A stretch of DNA of 64,000 nt from an uncultured bacterium (GTDB lineage Bacteria > Cyanobacteriota > Vampirovibrionia > Gastranaerophilales > JAILCC01), in NCBI GenBank assembly GCA_949283935.1, contig CASDUJ010000009.1, forward strand, positions 1 through 64,000. The letters run 5' to 3'. Position 1 is the stretch's first letter; each line of letters begins with the position of its first letter. A program made the position numbers and the translations under genes. Below the pieces are notes generated by a model. That model was not told where the DNA came from and searched no databases. It saw only the letters and a list, made by a program, of their open reading frames with translations. Shown here piece by piece: positions 1-8,403 of this stretch.

Positions 1-909
1 AGACATACCCATGGTGGATATGGTTGTAATTTTAATACTTGTAATGAAAATGAATTGCAAGAATATCTTATTAAAATAAAAAGGCACGGAGTGGTTGGCA
101 TTGTTCCAACTATTATGACGGATGATATTAAAGTTATAAATAATCAAATTAAACTTTTAAAAAAAATAAAATCAAAAGGGGCAAAAATTTTAGGGATACA
201 TTTGGAAGGTCCTTTTATAAATTCTTTAAAAAGTGGTATTCATCCGCAAAAACATATTTTATTACCTTCAATAGAAAATTTGGCAAAAATTGACACTGAA
301 AATGTTAAAATTTTGACATACGCTCCTGAATTAGATACGGATGGCAGCTTTTTGGAAGAATTATTAAAAAGGCAAATAATTCCTTCGATAGGGCATAGCA
401 ATGCAACTTATGATCAAGCTAGCAAAGTATTTGAAAATGGAGCTGACCAAATTACACATTTATTTAATGCTCTTCCTTCTATTCATCACAGAGAGCCTGG
501 GGTAGTCACAGCTGCATTAAATAACGACAATATTTATGTAGAAATAATTGCTGATCTGGAACATATTCATAAATCTATTATTGAAATAATTTTAAAATTA
601 AAACCAAAAGAAAAAATTCTTTTAGTAAGTGATTCACTTCCAATAAGCCATTCAAATTTAAAAGAAACAATATTTGGTGGACAAAAGATTTTTTACAATG
701 GAAATAAAGCAACATCGAAGAATGGAGTAATAGCTGGCAGCACTTTATTTTTGGATGATATATACAAAAAGACCAGCGATTTTATTAAATTTAGAGATTT
801 TATAGGTTATTCCTCTTTTAATATTGCTAAAAGTCTTGGAATACAAGGCTACGGCAAAATAGAAATTGGAATAGAATATGAAAATACAACACTATGGAAC
901 AAAAATTGA
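1..909 (+). CDS. nagA: N-acetylglucosamine-6-phosphate deacetylase, 5' end missing
   Basis: Cytosolic amidohydrolase that removes acetate from GlcNAc-6-phosphate in amino-sugar and peptidoglycan recycling. The frame is open from base 1, so the true start lies before the window; 302 residues are visible against roughly 380 in the family. Visible motifs in order: HTHGGYG (the early metal/substrate loop, at bases 4-24), GIHLEGPF, SIGHSNATYDQ, THLFNAL and HREPGVV. The active-site segment usually written DGxH reads ADLEHIH, and the catalytic-Asp segment usually VTDA reads LVSDS; the His and Asp themselves remain. The stop is TGA at 907-909. murQ in this window belongs to the same recycling route. 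The family call is firm; the loop changes could shift substrate preference. Confidence 0.9.
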   Translation, partial: RHTHGGYGCNFNTCNENELQEYLIKIKRHGVVGIVPTIMTDDIKVINNQIKLLKKIKSKGAKILGIHLEGPFINSLKSGIHPQKHILLPSIENLAKIDTENVKILTYAPELDTDGSFLEELLKRQIIPSIGHSNATYDQASKVFENGADQITHLFNALPSIHHREPGVVTAALNNDNIYVEIIADLEHIHKSIIEIILKLKPKEKILLVSDSLPISHSNLKETIFGGQKIFYNGNKATSKNGVIAGSTLFLDDIYKKTSDFIKFRDFIGYSSFNIAKSLGIQGYGKIEIGIEYENTTLWNKN

Positions 910-1014
910 ACTCAAAATATAATATACTTTCCTACAAAACATTACCAAAATTAACATGTTTATATTAAAATATCCATGTTAGTTACTATTATATTAAAGA
1001 AAAAGAGGAAAAAA

Positions 1015-3111
1015 ATGCCAAGGCAGACACCATTAGAAAAAATCAGAAATATCGGTATAGCTGCGCACATTGATGCCGGAAAAACAACAACTACCGAAAG
1101 AATTTTATTTTACACAGGAAAAATCCATAAAATAGGTGAAGTTCATGATGGAGCAGCAACAACCGACTGGATGGAACAAGAGCGTGAAAGAGGTATTACC
1201 ATTACATCAGCAGCTGTAACAAGTTATTGGAAAGGTCACCAAATTAACATAATTGATACCCCTGGACACGTTGACTTTACAATTGAAGTAGAAAGATCAA
1301 TGCGTGTACTAGATGGAGTTATAGCTGTATTTTGTGCTGTAGGAGGAGTTCAATCTCAATCAGAAACAGTGTGGCGCCAAGCAAACAGATATGGGGTGCC
1401 CAGAATTGTTTGGGTAAATAAAATGGATAGAGTTGGAGCGAATTTTTTCAGAGTAGTAGAACAAATTCGCAATAGACTTCAAGGCAATGCACATCCAATA
1501 CAAGTACCAATTGGCGCAGAAGACAATTTAAAAGGAATAATTGACGTAGTAGAGCAAAAAGCTCATATGTACCAAGATGATTTAGGTCAAAAAATTGATA
1601 TTGTAGATATTCCTGATGAATATAAAGAACAAGTGGCAAAAATTAGGACAGAATTAATAGAAGCTATTGCGGAATGCGATGATGATTTAATGATGAAATA
1701 TTTAGAAGGTGAAGAAGTAACAATAGAAGAAATTAAACGTGCACTAAAAAAAGCAACTTGTGAAAACAAAGTAATTCCTGTTTGTTGTGGAAGTGCTTTC
1801 AAAAATAAAGGTGTGCAAATGGTTTTAGATGCTGTTGTTGACTACCTTCCTTCTCCAATAGATGTACCTCCAATAAGAGGTATTGTTGAAGATGAAAATG
1901 GAGAAGAAAAAGAAGAATTTAGAAATTCAAGCGATTCGGAACCATTTTCTGCTTTAGCTTTCAAGATTATGACAGATCCATTTGTTGGTCGTTTGACTTT
2001 CATAAGAGTATATTCTGGCTCACTTCAATCAGGTAGCTATGTACTTAATACAGTTACAGGAAAAAAAGAAAGAATTAGTCGTATTGTTCAAATGTATGCA
2101 GATCAAAGAAATGAAATATCTGAAGTTTATGCAGGGGATATATGTGCTGTTGTTGGTTTAAAGGAAACTACTACAGGCGATACTCTTTGTGATGAAAAAG
2201 CTCCAATTGTTTTAGAAAGAATGACATTCCCTGAGCCCGTTATAAGTGTTGCAATTGAACCAAAAACAAAAGCAGATCAAGAAAAAATGTCTTTATCTTT
2301 AGCTAAATTGGCAGAAGAAGATCCTTCTTTCAAAGTTAAAACAGATGAAGAAACTGGTCAAACAATAATTTCAGGCATGGGTGAACTTCATTTGGATATT
2401 ATTGTAGATAGACTTTTAAGGGAATTTAAAGTTCAAGCTAATGTAGGAAAACCTCAAGTAGCTTACAGAGAAACAATTACCGGAAATGCAGATGTAGAAG
2501 GTAAATTTGTTAGACAATCTGGTGGTCGTGGACAATACGGTCATGTTAAAATTAAAATTGAACCAGCTGAAAAAGGTGCAGGATTTGTATTTGAAAATGC
2601 TATTGTTGGTGGAGCAGTTCCAAAAGAATATATTGAACCTGCAAGAAAAGGTATGGAGGAAGCACTTCAAGGTGGAATTATTGCTGGATATGAAGTAATT
2701 GACGTAAAAGTTACTCTTTATGATGGTTCTTATCACGATGTTGACTCTTCTGAAATGGCATTTAAAGTTGCAGGTTCAATGGCAATAAAAGAAGGTGTTA
2801 AAGCTGCTAAACCTGTAATTTTGGAACCTATTATGAAAGTTGAAATTGAAGTTCCAGAAGAATATTTAGGCGATGTAATTGGTGACATATCTTCAAGAAG
2901 AGGTAGAATTGAAGGTATGGAAGCAATTGAAGGTACAGGCATTCAAAAAGTTAATGCTATGGTTCCTCTTGCTGAAATGTTTGGTTATGCAACTGATATT
3001 AGAAGTAAAACACAAGGTCGTGGTACTTTCTCTATGGAATTTGCTAATTATGAACAAGTTCCTACTAATATTAAAGAAGAAATTATTGCTAAATCAGGTG
3101 TTAATGCTTAA
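1015..3111 (+). CDS. fusA: Translation elongation factor G
   Basis: GTPase that drives ribosomal translocation and, with RRF, ribosome recycling. It has 698 residues, the usual length. The G domain opens with the P-loop [14 protein letters not shown], followed by RGITITSAA (switch I), DTPGHVDFT (G3) and NKMDR (G4), then domains II-V ending in the EF-G C-terminal fold. The ATG at 1015 is preferred over an in-frame ATG at 976 because GAGG at 1005-1008 lies 6 bases upstream and the product then begins MPRQTP like its relatives. It stands alone between nagA and a terminator, not in an rpsL-rpsG-fusA-tuf operon. A second copy elsewhere in the genome is therefore possible, but nothing in the sequence looks degenerate. 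Confidence 0.96.
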   Translation: MPRQTPLEKIRNIGIAAHIDAGKTTTTERILFYTGKIHKIGEVHDGAATTDWMEQERERGITITSAAVTSYWKGHQINIIDTPGHVDFTIEVERSMRVLDGVIAVFCAVGGVQSQSETVWRQANRYGVPRIVWVNKMDRVGANFFRVVEQIRNRLQGNAHPIQVPIGAEDNLKGIIDVVEQKAHMYQDDLGQKIDIVDIPDEYKEQVAKIRTELIEAIAECDDDLMMKYLEGEEVTIEEIKRALKKATCENKVIPVCCGSAFKNKGVQMVLDAVVDYLPSPIDVPPIRGIVEDENGEEKEEFRNSSDSEPFSALAFKIMTDPFVGRLTFIRVYSGSLQSGSYVLNTVTGKKERISRIVQMYADQRNEISEVYAGDICAVVGLKETTTGDTLCDEKAPIVLERMTFPEPVISVAIEPKTKADQEKMSLSLAKLAEEDPSFKVKTDEETGQTIISGMGELHLDIIVDRLLREFKVQANVGKPQVAYRETITGNADVEGKFVRQSGGRGQYGHVKIKIEPAEKGAGFVFENAIVGGAVPKEYIEPARKGMEEALQGGIIAGYEVIDVKVTLYDGSYHDVDSSEMAFKVAGSMAIKEGVKAAKPVILEPIMKVEIEVPEEYLGDVIGDISSRRGRIEGMEAIEGTGIQKVNAMVPLAEMFGYATDIRSKTQGRGTFSMEFANYEQVPTNIKEEIIAKSGVNA

Positions 3112-3131
3112 TAGTTGATAACAGTATAAAA

Positions 3132-3167
3132 AAGAAGTGACTTTATTCAAAGTCACTTCTTTTTTTT
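3132..3167. terminator. Bidirectional intrinsic terminator between fusA and adk
   Basis: A perfect inverted repeat (AAGAAGTGACTTT at 3132-3144, four-base loop, AAAGTCACTTCTT) is followed by a T run on the plus strand. It is preceded by an A run at about 3128-3133 that serves as the T run for minus-strand transcription. It sits between the convergent stops of fusA and adk. Confidence 0.88.
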
Positions 3168-3177
3168 GTAAAATTTA

Positions 3178-3837
3178 CTATTTTATTTTAGAAAGAATTT
3201 CTTGATACACTTCGCTTGGCTCTCCATCTGCATTTACAGTTACCAAGAATCCTTTTTCTCTATAATAATCTGCTAAAGGTGCAGTTTCTTTATTGTAAGT
3301 ATCAAATCTTTTAGTAGCAGTTTCTTCATTATCATCTGTTCTTTGATAAAGTTTACCTCCACAAGCATCACAAATTCCATTAATTTTTGGAGGGAAAGTT
3401 TTCAAGTTATATATTTTATTACAATTTTTGCACATTCTTCTATTAACAATACGTTCTAACAGCGAATTTCTATCAACTAATAGTTTAATAACGATTCTTT
3501 TATTTGAATTTGCTTTTCCAGCATCCATTAGAGCTTTTTCAAGTATTTCAGCTTGTTCAATACTTCTTGGAAAACCATCTAGAATGTAACCATTTTGGGC
3601 TTCTTGAGAAAAAATTTTTTTTATAATAATTTGTGCTACAAGTTGAGCTGGTACAAGTTGTCCTTGATCCATAAATTTTTTAGCAATTTTACCTTCTTTT
3701 GTTTTTGCTTCTATTTCTGCCCTTAATAATTTTCCTGTATCTATGTGTGGAAGATTTAATTCTTTTGATAATTTTTCAGTTTGAGTACCTTTCCCTGATG
3801 CAGGTGGTCCCAAAAAAATCATTTCTGATTTTATCAT
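3178..3837 (-). CDS. adk: Adenylate kinase, zinc-LID type
   Basis: Catalyses ATP + AMP to 2 ADP in the cytosol. The 219-residue product has the P-loop GPPASGKGT at 10-18, the AMP-binding segment DTGKLLRAE near 33-41 (family usually STGDxLR, so Asp is replaced by Lys), LDGFPRS at about 86-92, and a LID with a structural zinc site, C136-x2-C139 and C156-x2-C159. Its ATG overlaps the secY stop by four bases (ATGA), so it is the last gene of the rpsE-rpmD-rplO-secY-adk unit and is probably translationally coupled. map and infA, which often follow adk, are absent. Confidence 0.95.
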   Translation of the reverse strand: MIKSEMIFLGPPASGKGTQTEKLSKELNLPHIDTGKLLRAEIEAKTKEGKIAKKFMDQGQLVPAQLVAQIIIKKIFSQEAQNGYILDGFPRSIEQAEILEKALMDAGKANSNKRIVIKLLVDRNSLLERIVNRRMCKNCNKIYNLKTFPPKINGICDACGGKLYQRTDDNEETATKRFDTYNKETAPLADYYREKGFLVTVNADGEPSEVYQEILSKIK

Positions 3838-5177
3838 TTTTTCAAAAAGCCCTCATATTGTTGTGCAAGTGCATGAGTTTTAATTTGATTAACCAAATCT
3901 AAAGCTACACCTACCATAATTATTAGTGAAGTTGATCCAATACCTTGCAAAGTCGTTATCCCAGTAACTCCGCTTGCTACGCTTGGTACCATTGCTATTA
4001 TTCCAAGACCGGTAGCTCCTATAAAAGTAATTTTACTGATAATTTTATCCAATGCTTCTGTTGTTGGTTTCCCTGGTTTAATACCAGGAATTGAACTACC
4101 TGATTTTTTCAAATTATTTGCAATATCTCTTGGTTGCATATTTGGCATAATTGAAGCATAAAAGAATGTTAGCATAAAGATTAAAGCAAAATATATCAAA
4201 TAATAAGGAATTTTTCCTGTATGTAAAATATTATTGTTTATGAACATAATTGCATCTTTTATGTAGGGAATAGGAATATTTGCGTTACCTAAAACACTTA
4301 ATATAGTTTGAGGAAACAACAAAATGGCGATAGCAAATATAATGGGCATAACTCCAGAAGGATTTAATTTAAAAGGTATATAAGTACTTCCTCCTCCATA
4401 TATTTTATTTCCTACTTGACGCTTAGGGGTAACAATAACTACTTTTCGAATAGCTTCTTGCATTATGACAATTAAAACCATTGCAGCGAAAAAGAATGCA
4501 AGCATTACCATCAAAGCAAATTGCATTGTTCCATTATTGGCTACTAAAGTGGCTGTTCTATCAATATAAAGAGGAATTCCTGCAATAATTCCTACAAAAA
4601 TTAACATTGATCCGCCATTTCCTATACCTCTTTCTGTTATAAGTTCAGCCAGCCACATTACTAATATAGCTCCGGCAGTTAAGGCAATAATTGAACCTAT
4701 AGCAAATAATACAGGATTTGTTCCGGATACGATAGAACCTGGAAGTTTATGTAAATATGTTATAAATATTGTACCTTGGAACATTGCCAAAAATACGGTA
4801 GAAATTCTTGTGTATTGAGAAATCTTTCTTCTCCCAGCTTCTCCTTCTTCTTTTTGTAAAGCTTCAAGATGAGGAACTATTGCAGTAAGAAGCTGTATTA
4901 TAATAGAGGCGGTGATATAAGGACCTATACCCAATGCAAAAATAGAAACAGCCCCTAAAGCACCGCCTGAAAACATATCGAGAAAACCTATAATATTATT
5001 TCCTGCCGCAAGATTGGAAAAGACGGCATTGTTAATACCAAACAAGGGAATTTGTGCTCCAAGTCTGAAAAGTACTATTATTAACAACGTAAATATTAAT
5101 TTCTTTTTTAAACCTGTTGCTTCCCAGTTGCTAAATATTTCTTCAAGCGTAGGAATTCTCATTTTTTGTTGTTGCAT
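3834..5177 (-). CDS. secY: Preprotein translocase subunit SecY
   Basis: Forms the protein-conducting channel of the inner membrane with SecE and SecG. It has 447 residues with about ten hydrophobic segments; the plug-region motif GGALGAVSIFALGIGPYI follows the first segment, and the cytosolic loop with RKVVIVTPKRQ matches the family. The ATG shares one base with the rplO stop (TAATG) and the stop shares four bases with adk, so translation of the three genes is coupled. Start at MQQQKM is taken; a second ATG five codons later (MRIPTLEE) is equally plausible. Confidence 0.96.
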   Translation of the reverse strand: MQQQKMRIPTLEEIFSNWEATGLKKKLIFTLLIIVLFRLGAQIPLFGINNAVFSNLAAGNNIIGFLDMFSGGALGAVSIFALGIGPYITASIIIQLLTAIVPHLEALQKEEGEAGRRKISQYTRISTVFLAMFQGTIFITYLHKLPGSIVSGTNPVLFAIGSIIALTAGAILVMWLAELITERGIGNGGSMLIFVGIIAGIPLYIDRTATLVANNGTMQFALMVMLAFFFAAMVLIVIMQEAIRKVVIVTPKRQVGNKIYGGGSTYIPFKLNPSGVMPIIFAIAILLFPQTILSVLGNANIPIPYIKDAIMFINNNILHTGKIPYYLIYFALIFMLTFFYASIMPNMQPRDIANNLKKSGSSIPGIKPGKPTTEALDKIISKITFIGATGLGIIAMVPSVASGVTGITTLQGIGSTSLIIMVGVALDLVNQIKTHALAQQYEGFLKK

Positions 5178-5626
5178 TATATAACCTCAATTTTTCCGCC
5201 AGCTGCTTCAATTTTTTCTTTAGCTGATGAGCTAAAATGTCTTGCCCTAACGGTTTTTGCTGATTTTACTTCTCCATTGCCTAAAACTCTCAATACTTGA
5301 GAAATTCTTGGGGCATATCCAAGTTCTTTCAACAAATCTAAATCGATTATTTCTGCATCAATTTTGTCTAATTTTGAAACATTTAATTCATATTTGTTAG
5401 TTTTGTTAACAAGTTCAAAGCCCTTTAGCTTGGGAGCTCTTCTGTAAGCAGGCATTTGTCCGCCTTCAAAACCTCTTTTTTGGCTTCTGCCTGAACGTTG
5501 TCCTTCTCCATTGTGACCTCTTGTACTTGTTTTTCCATGACCTGAAGCACGACCTCTTCCTACACGTTTTTCACTATGTGTGGCACCGTCTGCAGGTTTT
5601 AAGTCAGTTAATTTTATTCTTTCCAT
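5177..5626 (-). CDS. rplO: 50S ribosomal protein L15
   Basis: Large-subunit protein that contacts 23S rRNA late in assembly. The 149 residues begin MERIKLTDLKPADG and carry the Gly/Arg-rich N-terminal tail RVGRGRASGHGKTSTRGHNG, then the globular domain ending in AGGKIEVI. The start is an ATG with AGAGG upstream. It lies 14 bases downstream of rpmD and overlaps secY by one base, the usual rpmD-rplO-secY order. Confidence 0.96.
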   Translation of the reverse strand: MERIKLTDLKPADGATHSEKRVGRGRASGHGKTSTRGHNGEGQRSGRSQKRGFEGGQMPAYRRAPKLKGFELVNKTNKYELNVSKLDKIDAEIIDLDLLKELGYAPRISQVLRVLGNGEVKSAKTVRARHFSSSAKEKIEAAGGKIEVI

Positions 5627-5640
5627 TTTTTGCCTCTTTT

Positions 5641-5826
5641 CTATTCAACTTCTTTTACTAAGTGCGAAATTTTTGTAATCATTCCTCTGATTACAGGAGT
5701 ATCATTATGTTCAACTTGTTTGTTCATTTTTGTTAAACCTAATGATTTTGCTACTTTTCTTTGTTTCTCAGTTGAACCTATCAGGCTTTTTACAAGTTCT
5801 ATTTTTACTTTTTTTTCTGTTGCCAT
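5641..5826 (-). CDS. rpmD: 50S ribosomal protein L30
   Basis: Small 61-residue large-subunit protein, [20 protein letters not shown] followed by [20 protein letters not shown], the normal L30 fold length. An AAGGAA ribosome-binding site precedes the ATG. It sits between rpsE and rplO. To my knowledge true Cyanobacteria lack L30, so its presence places this genome outside the photosynthetic clade or reflects retention in a sister lineage. Confidence 0.94.
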   Translation of the reverse strand: MATEKKVKIELVKSLIGSTEKQRKVAKSLGLTKMNKQVEHNDTPVIRGMITKISHLVKEVE

Positions 5827-5839
5827 GACTAAATTCCTT

Positions 5840-6535
5840 CTAATTTAACATTTCTTTTACAGTTAAACCTCTTTTTTGAGCTGCAACTTTAAATGGTTTT
5901 ATTGCTTTTAATGCTTCCATTGTTGCTCTAGCAGCATTAAGAGGTGATTTTGAACCTAAAGATTTGCTCAAAATATTTTCTATACCAGCAAGTTCTAGCA
6001 CAGAACGAACCGCTCCACCTGCTATAACTCCAGTACCCATTGAAGCGGGTTTTAAAACTACGCTGCCTGCTCCGCTTCTTCCTGTTGAAATGTGAGGAAT
6101 TGTCGTTTTAAATACAGGGACTTCAATAGAATTTTTTCTAGCATCTACTACTGCCTTTTGAATGGCGCCAACTACTTCGCTTGATTTTCCGCACCCAACG
6201 CCTACATGACCTTTTCCGTCACCTGCGATTACTACTGCACGAAAACTAAGCTTTTTGCCACCTTTTACAACTTTAGTGACTCGGCGAACTTGAACCACGC
6301 GTTCTGTCCAATCAGAAGCAGGTTTTTCGGTTTTTTGTTCTTTACGAGACTTTCTTTCGCCTTTTCCTGCTTTTGAAGCTTTCAATGTCTTCTTCTTAAC
6401 AGGTTCTTGTTCTTCTGCTTGAATTTCTTCAATAGTTTCAGAAATTTCTTCTGTTGTTTCAATTGTTTCAACTGCTTCATTAACAGTTTCTTCAGGCGTG
6501 TCTTGTGTATTCTCGTTTTTTTCTTCTTCTAACAC
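5840..6535 (-). CDS. rpsE: 30S ribosomal protein S5 with long acidic N-terminal extension
   Basis: Small-subunit protein involved in decoding fidelity and mRNA unwinding. It has 231 residues; the S5 double-stranded RNA-binding core begins near residue 75 ([20 protein letters not shown]) and includes [20 protein letters not shown] and the C-terminal domain ending LTVKEMLN. The first 75 or so residues are an extra Glu/Thr-rich acidic stretch that turns Lys-rich near 48-70. The start is GTG at 6533-6535 with AAGAAAGGT about 8-10 bases upstream. The gene is the first of its operon; rplR (L18), which normally precedes it, is not there. Confidence 0.95.
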   Translation of the reverse strand: MLEEEKNENTQDTPEETVNEAVETIETTEEISETIEEIQAEEQEPVKKKTLKASKAGKGERKSRKEQKTEKPASDWTERVVQVRRVTKVVKGGKKLSFRAVVIAGDGKGHVGVGCGKSSEVVGAIQKAVVDARKNSIEVPVFKTTIPHISTGRSGAGSVVLKPASMGTGVIAGGAVRSVLELAGIENILSKSLGSKSPLNAARATMEALKAIKPFKVAAQKRGLTVKEMLN

Positions 6536-6571
6536 GATGTTTTACCTTTCTTAGTTTTATTAACTTATTTT

Positions 6572-6592
6572 GTCATTTTCTACAAAAATGAC
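6572..6592 (-). promoter_or_regulatory. Perfect hairpin in the rpsE leader
   Basis: GTCATTTT, a five-base loop, then AAAATGAC: an 8-bp perfect inverted repeat lying between the candidate promoter (6607-6634) and the rpsE GTG. It has no T run in the direction of transcription, so it is more likely an RNA leader structure or a protein operator than a terminator. Ribosomal-protein operons are often autoregulated through leader hairpins; that this is one is inference. Confidence 0.45.
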
Positions 6593-6606
6593 TGCGTCCT
6601 TCGCAT

Positions 6607-6634
6607 GTTATATCAAACCTTAAACATAATTAAA
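6607..6634 (-). promoter_or_regulatory. Candidate promoter of the rpsE-adk operon
   Basis: On the minus strand: TTTAAT (6629-6634), 16 bases, then TGA-TATAAC with the -10 at 6607-6612, an extended -10 form. Transcription would begin near 6600, giving a leader of about 65 bases that contains the 6572-6592 hairpin. The -35 match is weak. Confidence 0.45.
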
Positions 6635-6734
6635 TTGCAAGTGCTTTTAAGCATTGATTGTTTTATAGTAGCCTTTTTTAGACAATTTTTTTAATAAATA
6701 AGTTTTTATTTATTTGTAAGAACTGGGGAAATTT

Positions 6735-7430
6735 ATGAATTTTAATTTTAAATCTTTTATCTTTTCTTTATTCAAAAAAAAGCGTGATAATGATTTAATT
6801 TGTAACTTAAATAAATCTAAGAAGCTTTTTTTTACAGGATATGAAGAATTAACAATTTCGTCTTCTCATGATGCAAAAGCTGATGAAGTCTCTGAATTAG
6901 CTTATAAAATTATGAATAAATACAAGAACAAACCTAATTTGATATTACGTTTTATTGAAGCTAAAGGAACTAAAGTAATTGTTGTGCCTCAAATTTCATT
7001 TCTGTTGAAAATTTTGGGCTATGAAGAAGGCTTTATTCCTTCTCATTCAGGAATTAAAGCAGGTGTTTTGAACTTGATTTTGGCTTTTGTGTTAAAAGAA
7101 AAAAATAAATTTTCTTTATATTTACCAGATTTGTTTATTTGCTGCAAAAAAGATCTAAGCCTGTATTTCCTTGCTTATCAATTTCATCATTGGTTGGCTT
7201 ATCAATATAAACTTCCAGGTTATGATGCAGAAACAATGCAATTATTTCACAATACATTTGGAAAAAATGCAAACTTTAATTTTTTGACTATAAATCAAAT
7301 ACTAGCCTTAAAAGATACGGTCGAAAGAGACAGACAAGCAATTGATTTTGTCCAAAAATTTGTTCGAGAACAAGTTGGTGCAAAAGAACGACTAAATAGT
7401 ATCTTGGCAGGTGAAAAAATTAAAATTTAG
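6735..7430 (+). CDS. Hypothetical protein, 231 residues
   Basis: I do not recognise this protein. It begins MNFNFKSFIFSLFKKK, a short hydrophobic/basic segment too weak for a signal peptide. The body is mixed alpha/beta with a hydrophobic stretch near 106-120 (GVLNLILAFVLKEK), an aromatic/His patch (YQFHHWLAYQYKLPGYDAE) near 147-165, and a charged helical C terminus. The ATG has GGGG about 7 bases upstream. It is divergent from rpsE and its TAG overlaps the stop of the convergent GGDEF gene by three bases within the TTAG at 7427-7430. Codon use looks like that of its neighbours. Confidence 0.75.
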   Translation: MNFNFKSFIFSLFKKKRDNDLICNLNKSKKLFFTGYEELTISSSHDAKADEVSELAYKIMNKYKNKPNLILRFIEAKGTKVIVVPQISFLLKILGYEEGFIPSHSGIKAGVLNLILAFVLKEKNKFSLYLPDLFICCKKDLSLYFLAYQFHHWLAYQYKLPGYDAETMQLFHNTFGKNANFNFLTINQILALKDTVERDRQAIDFVQKFVREQVGAKERLNSILAGEKIKI

Positions 7431-8305
7431 ACTTCTATGTTTACTTGCGAAAATTGAACTATTTTATTTTTACCTCGTCTTTTGGCATTATACAAAGCAT
7501 GTTCGGCGTATCTAATCAAAGTGTTGGCATCCTCTTCTACATTAGCAAGAAATGGATAACTCGAAACTCCTCCTGAAACGGTAATTGGATGAGGTTCTTC
7601 TTCCCCTTCTGGGAAAAATTCAAATTTTGCTATATCTCTTCTAAGTCTTTCTGCAAATAAATATGCATGTTCTTCATCTGTGTTTGGCAAAAGGATTATA
7701 AATTCTTCATCCCCGTATCTTGTCAATACATCTTCTTTTCTTACATGTTTTGTCATTATTTCAGCTAAATTTTTAAGCAATACATCTCCGCAATCATAAC
7801 CGTACATGTCATTGATAACTTTGAAATAATCTATATCTAAAAGTAAACAAGATAAAGAAATGTTGTAGCGTTTAGAGCGAGAAAGTTCTGCTTCTAGTCT
7901 TTGATGAAGATATTTTCTGTTAAATAAACCTGTTAATTCATCTGTAGTGGAAACTAAGTCTATTGAATCTTTTAGTTCTTTAACTTTTAACAAATTATTT
8001 ATACGAATATCAAGTTCTTGATTATTAATTGGCGTAAGTATGTAATCGTATGCTTCTGCTCTTATTAATGTTATCTCTAAAATTTTGTCAGATTTAATCA
8101 AAACTGGTACATTAAATTTTGTTGTCATTAATATATTTTGGGCATCTTCATCTGCTAAATCTAAAATAACTAAAGATGGGTTTAGCAAAGAATATTCTTT
8201 GATTTCACTGCAATCTTTTACTCTTGTTGAAAAATTTTGATTTTGTGCAAGATAGTTTTCTAAATCACTTCCTGCGTTTTTTGTATAAATAATAATGTTT
8301 TTCAT
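7427..8305 (-). CDS. Receiver-like/GGDEF-domain protein with altered GGDEF motif
   Basis: Family role: diguanylate cyclase making c-di-GMP from GTP, or a c-di-GMP-binding relative. The 292 residues have a receiver-like N-terminal domain (LVILDLAD, then VPVLIKSD and YDYILTP by about 95) and a GGDEF domain from about 120 (DELTGLFNRKYL, LLLDIDYFKVIND). The signature reads RYGDEEF at about 196-202: the second Gly is Asp and the Asp is Glu, while the upstream inhibitory-site motif RKED (RxxD) is intact. ATG at 8305 is preferred to GTG at 8317 because GGTGG lies just upstream. It follows dnaX but has its own candidate promoter. Catalytic activity is uncertain. Confidence 0.85.
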   Translation of the reverse strand: MKNIIIYTKNAGSDLENYLAQNQNFSTRVKDCSEIKEYSLLNPSLVILDLADEDAQNILMTTKFNVPVLIKSDKILEITLIRAEAYDYILTPINNQELDIRINNLLKVKELKDSIDLVSTTDELTGLFNRKYLHQRLEAELSRSKRYNISLSCLLLDIDYFKVINDMYGYDCGDVLLKNLAEIMTKHVRKEDVLTRYGDEEFIILLPNTDEEHAYLFAERLRRDIAKFEFFPEGEEEPHPITVSGGVSSYPFLANVEEDANTLIRYAEHALYNAKRRGKNKIVQFSQVNIEV

Positions 8306-8340
8306 AAATACCACCACTATATCAATTTAACGCTAAATTA

Positions 8341-8369
8341 ATTCTAGCAGATTTTATTAGAAAAGTGAA
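8341..8369 (-). promoter_or_regulatory. Candidate promoter of the GGDEF gene
   Basis: On the minus strand: TTCACT (8364-8369), 17 bases, TAGAAT (8341-8346), the -10 being preceded by TGC (extended -10). The expected transcription start is about 30 bases before the ATG at 8305. It lies in the dnaX-GGDEF intergenic gap, so the GGDEF gene can be expressed apart from dnaX. Confidence 0.55.
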
Positions 8370-8403
8370 TAATTTTCGCTAAATATTATAGTCCTTTGGG
8401 AGA

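Noticed and set aside
2416-2736. Antisense open frames inside fusA, gyrA, the TamB-like gene and others
   Set aside because: They lie fully within conserved genes, have no ribosome-binding sites and encode unstructured shadows.
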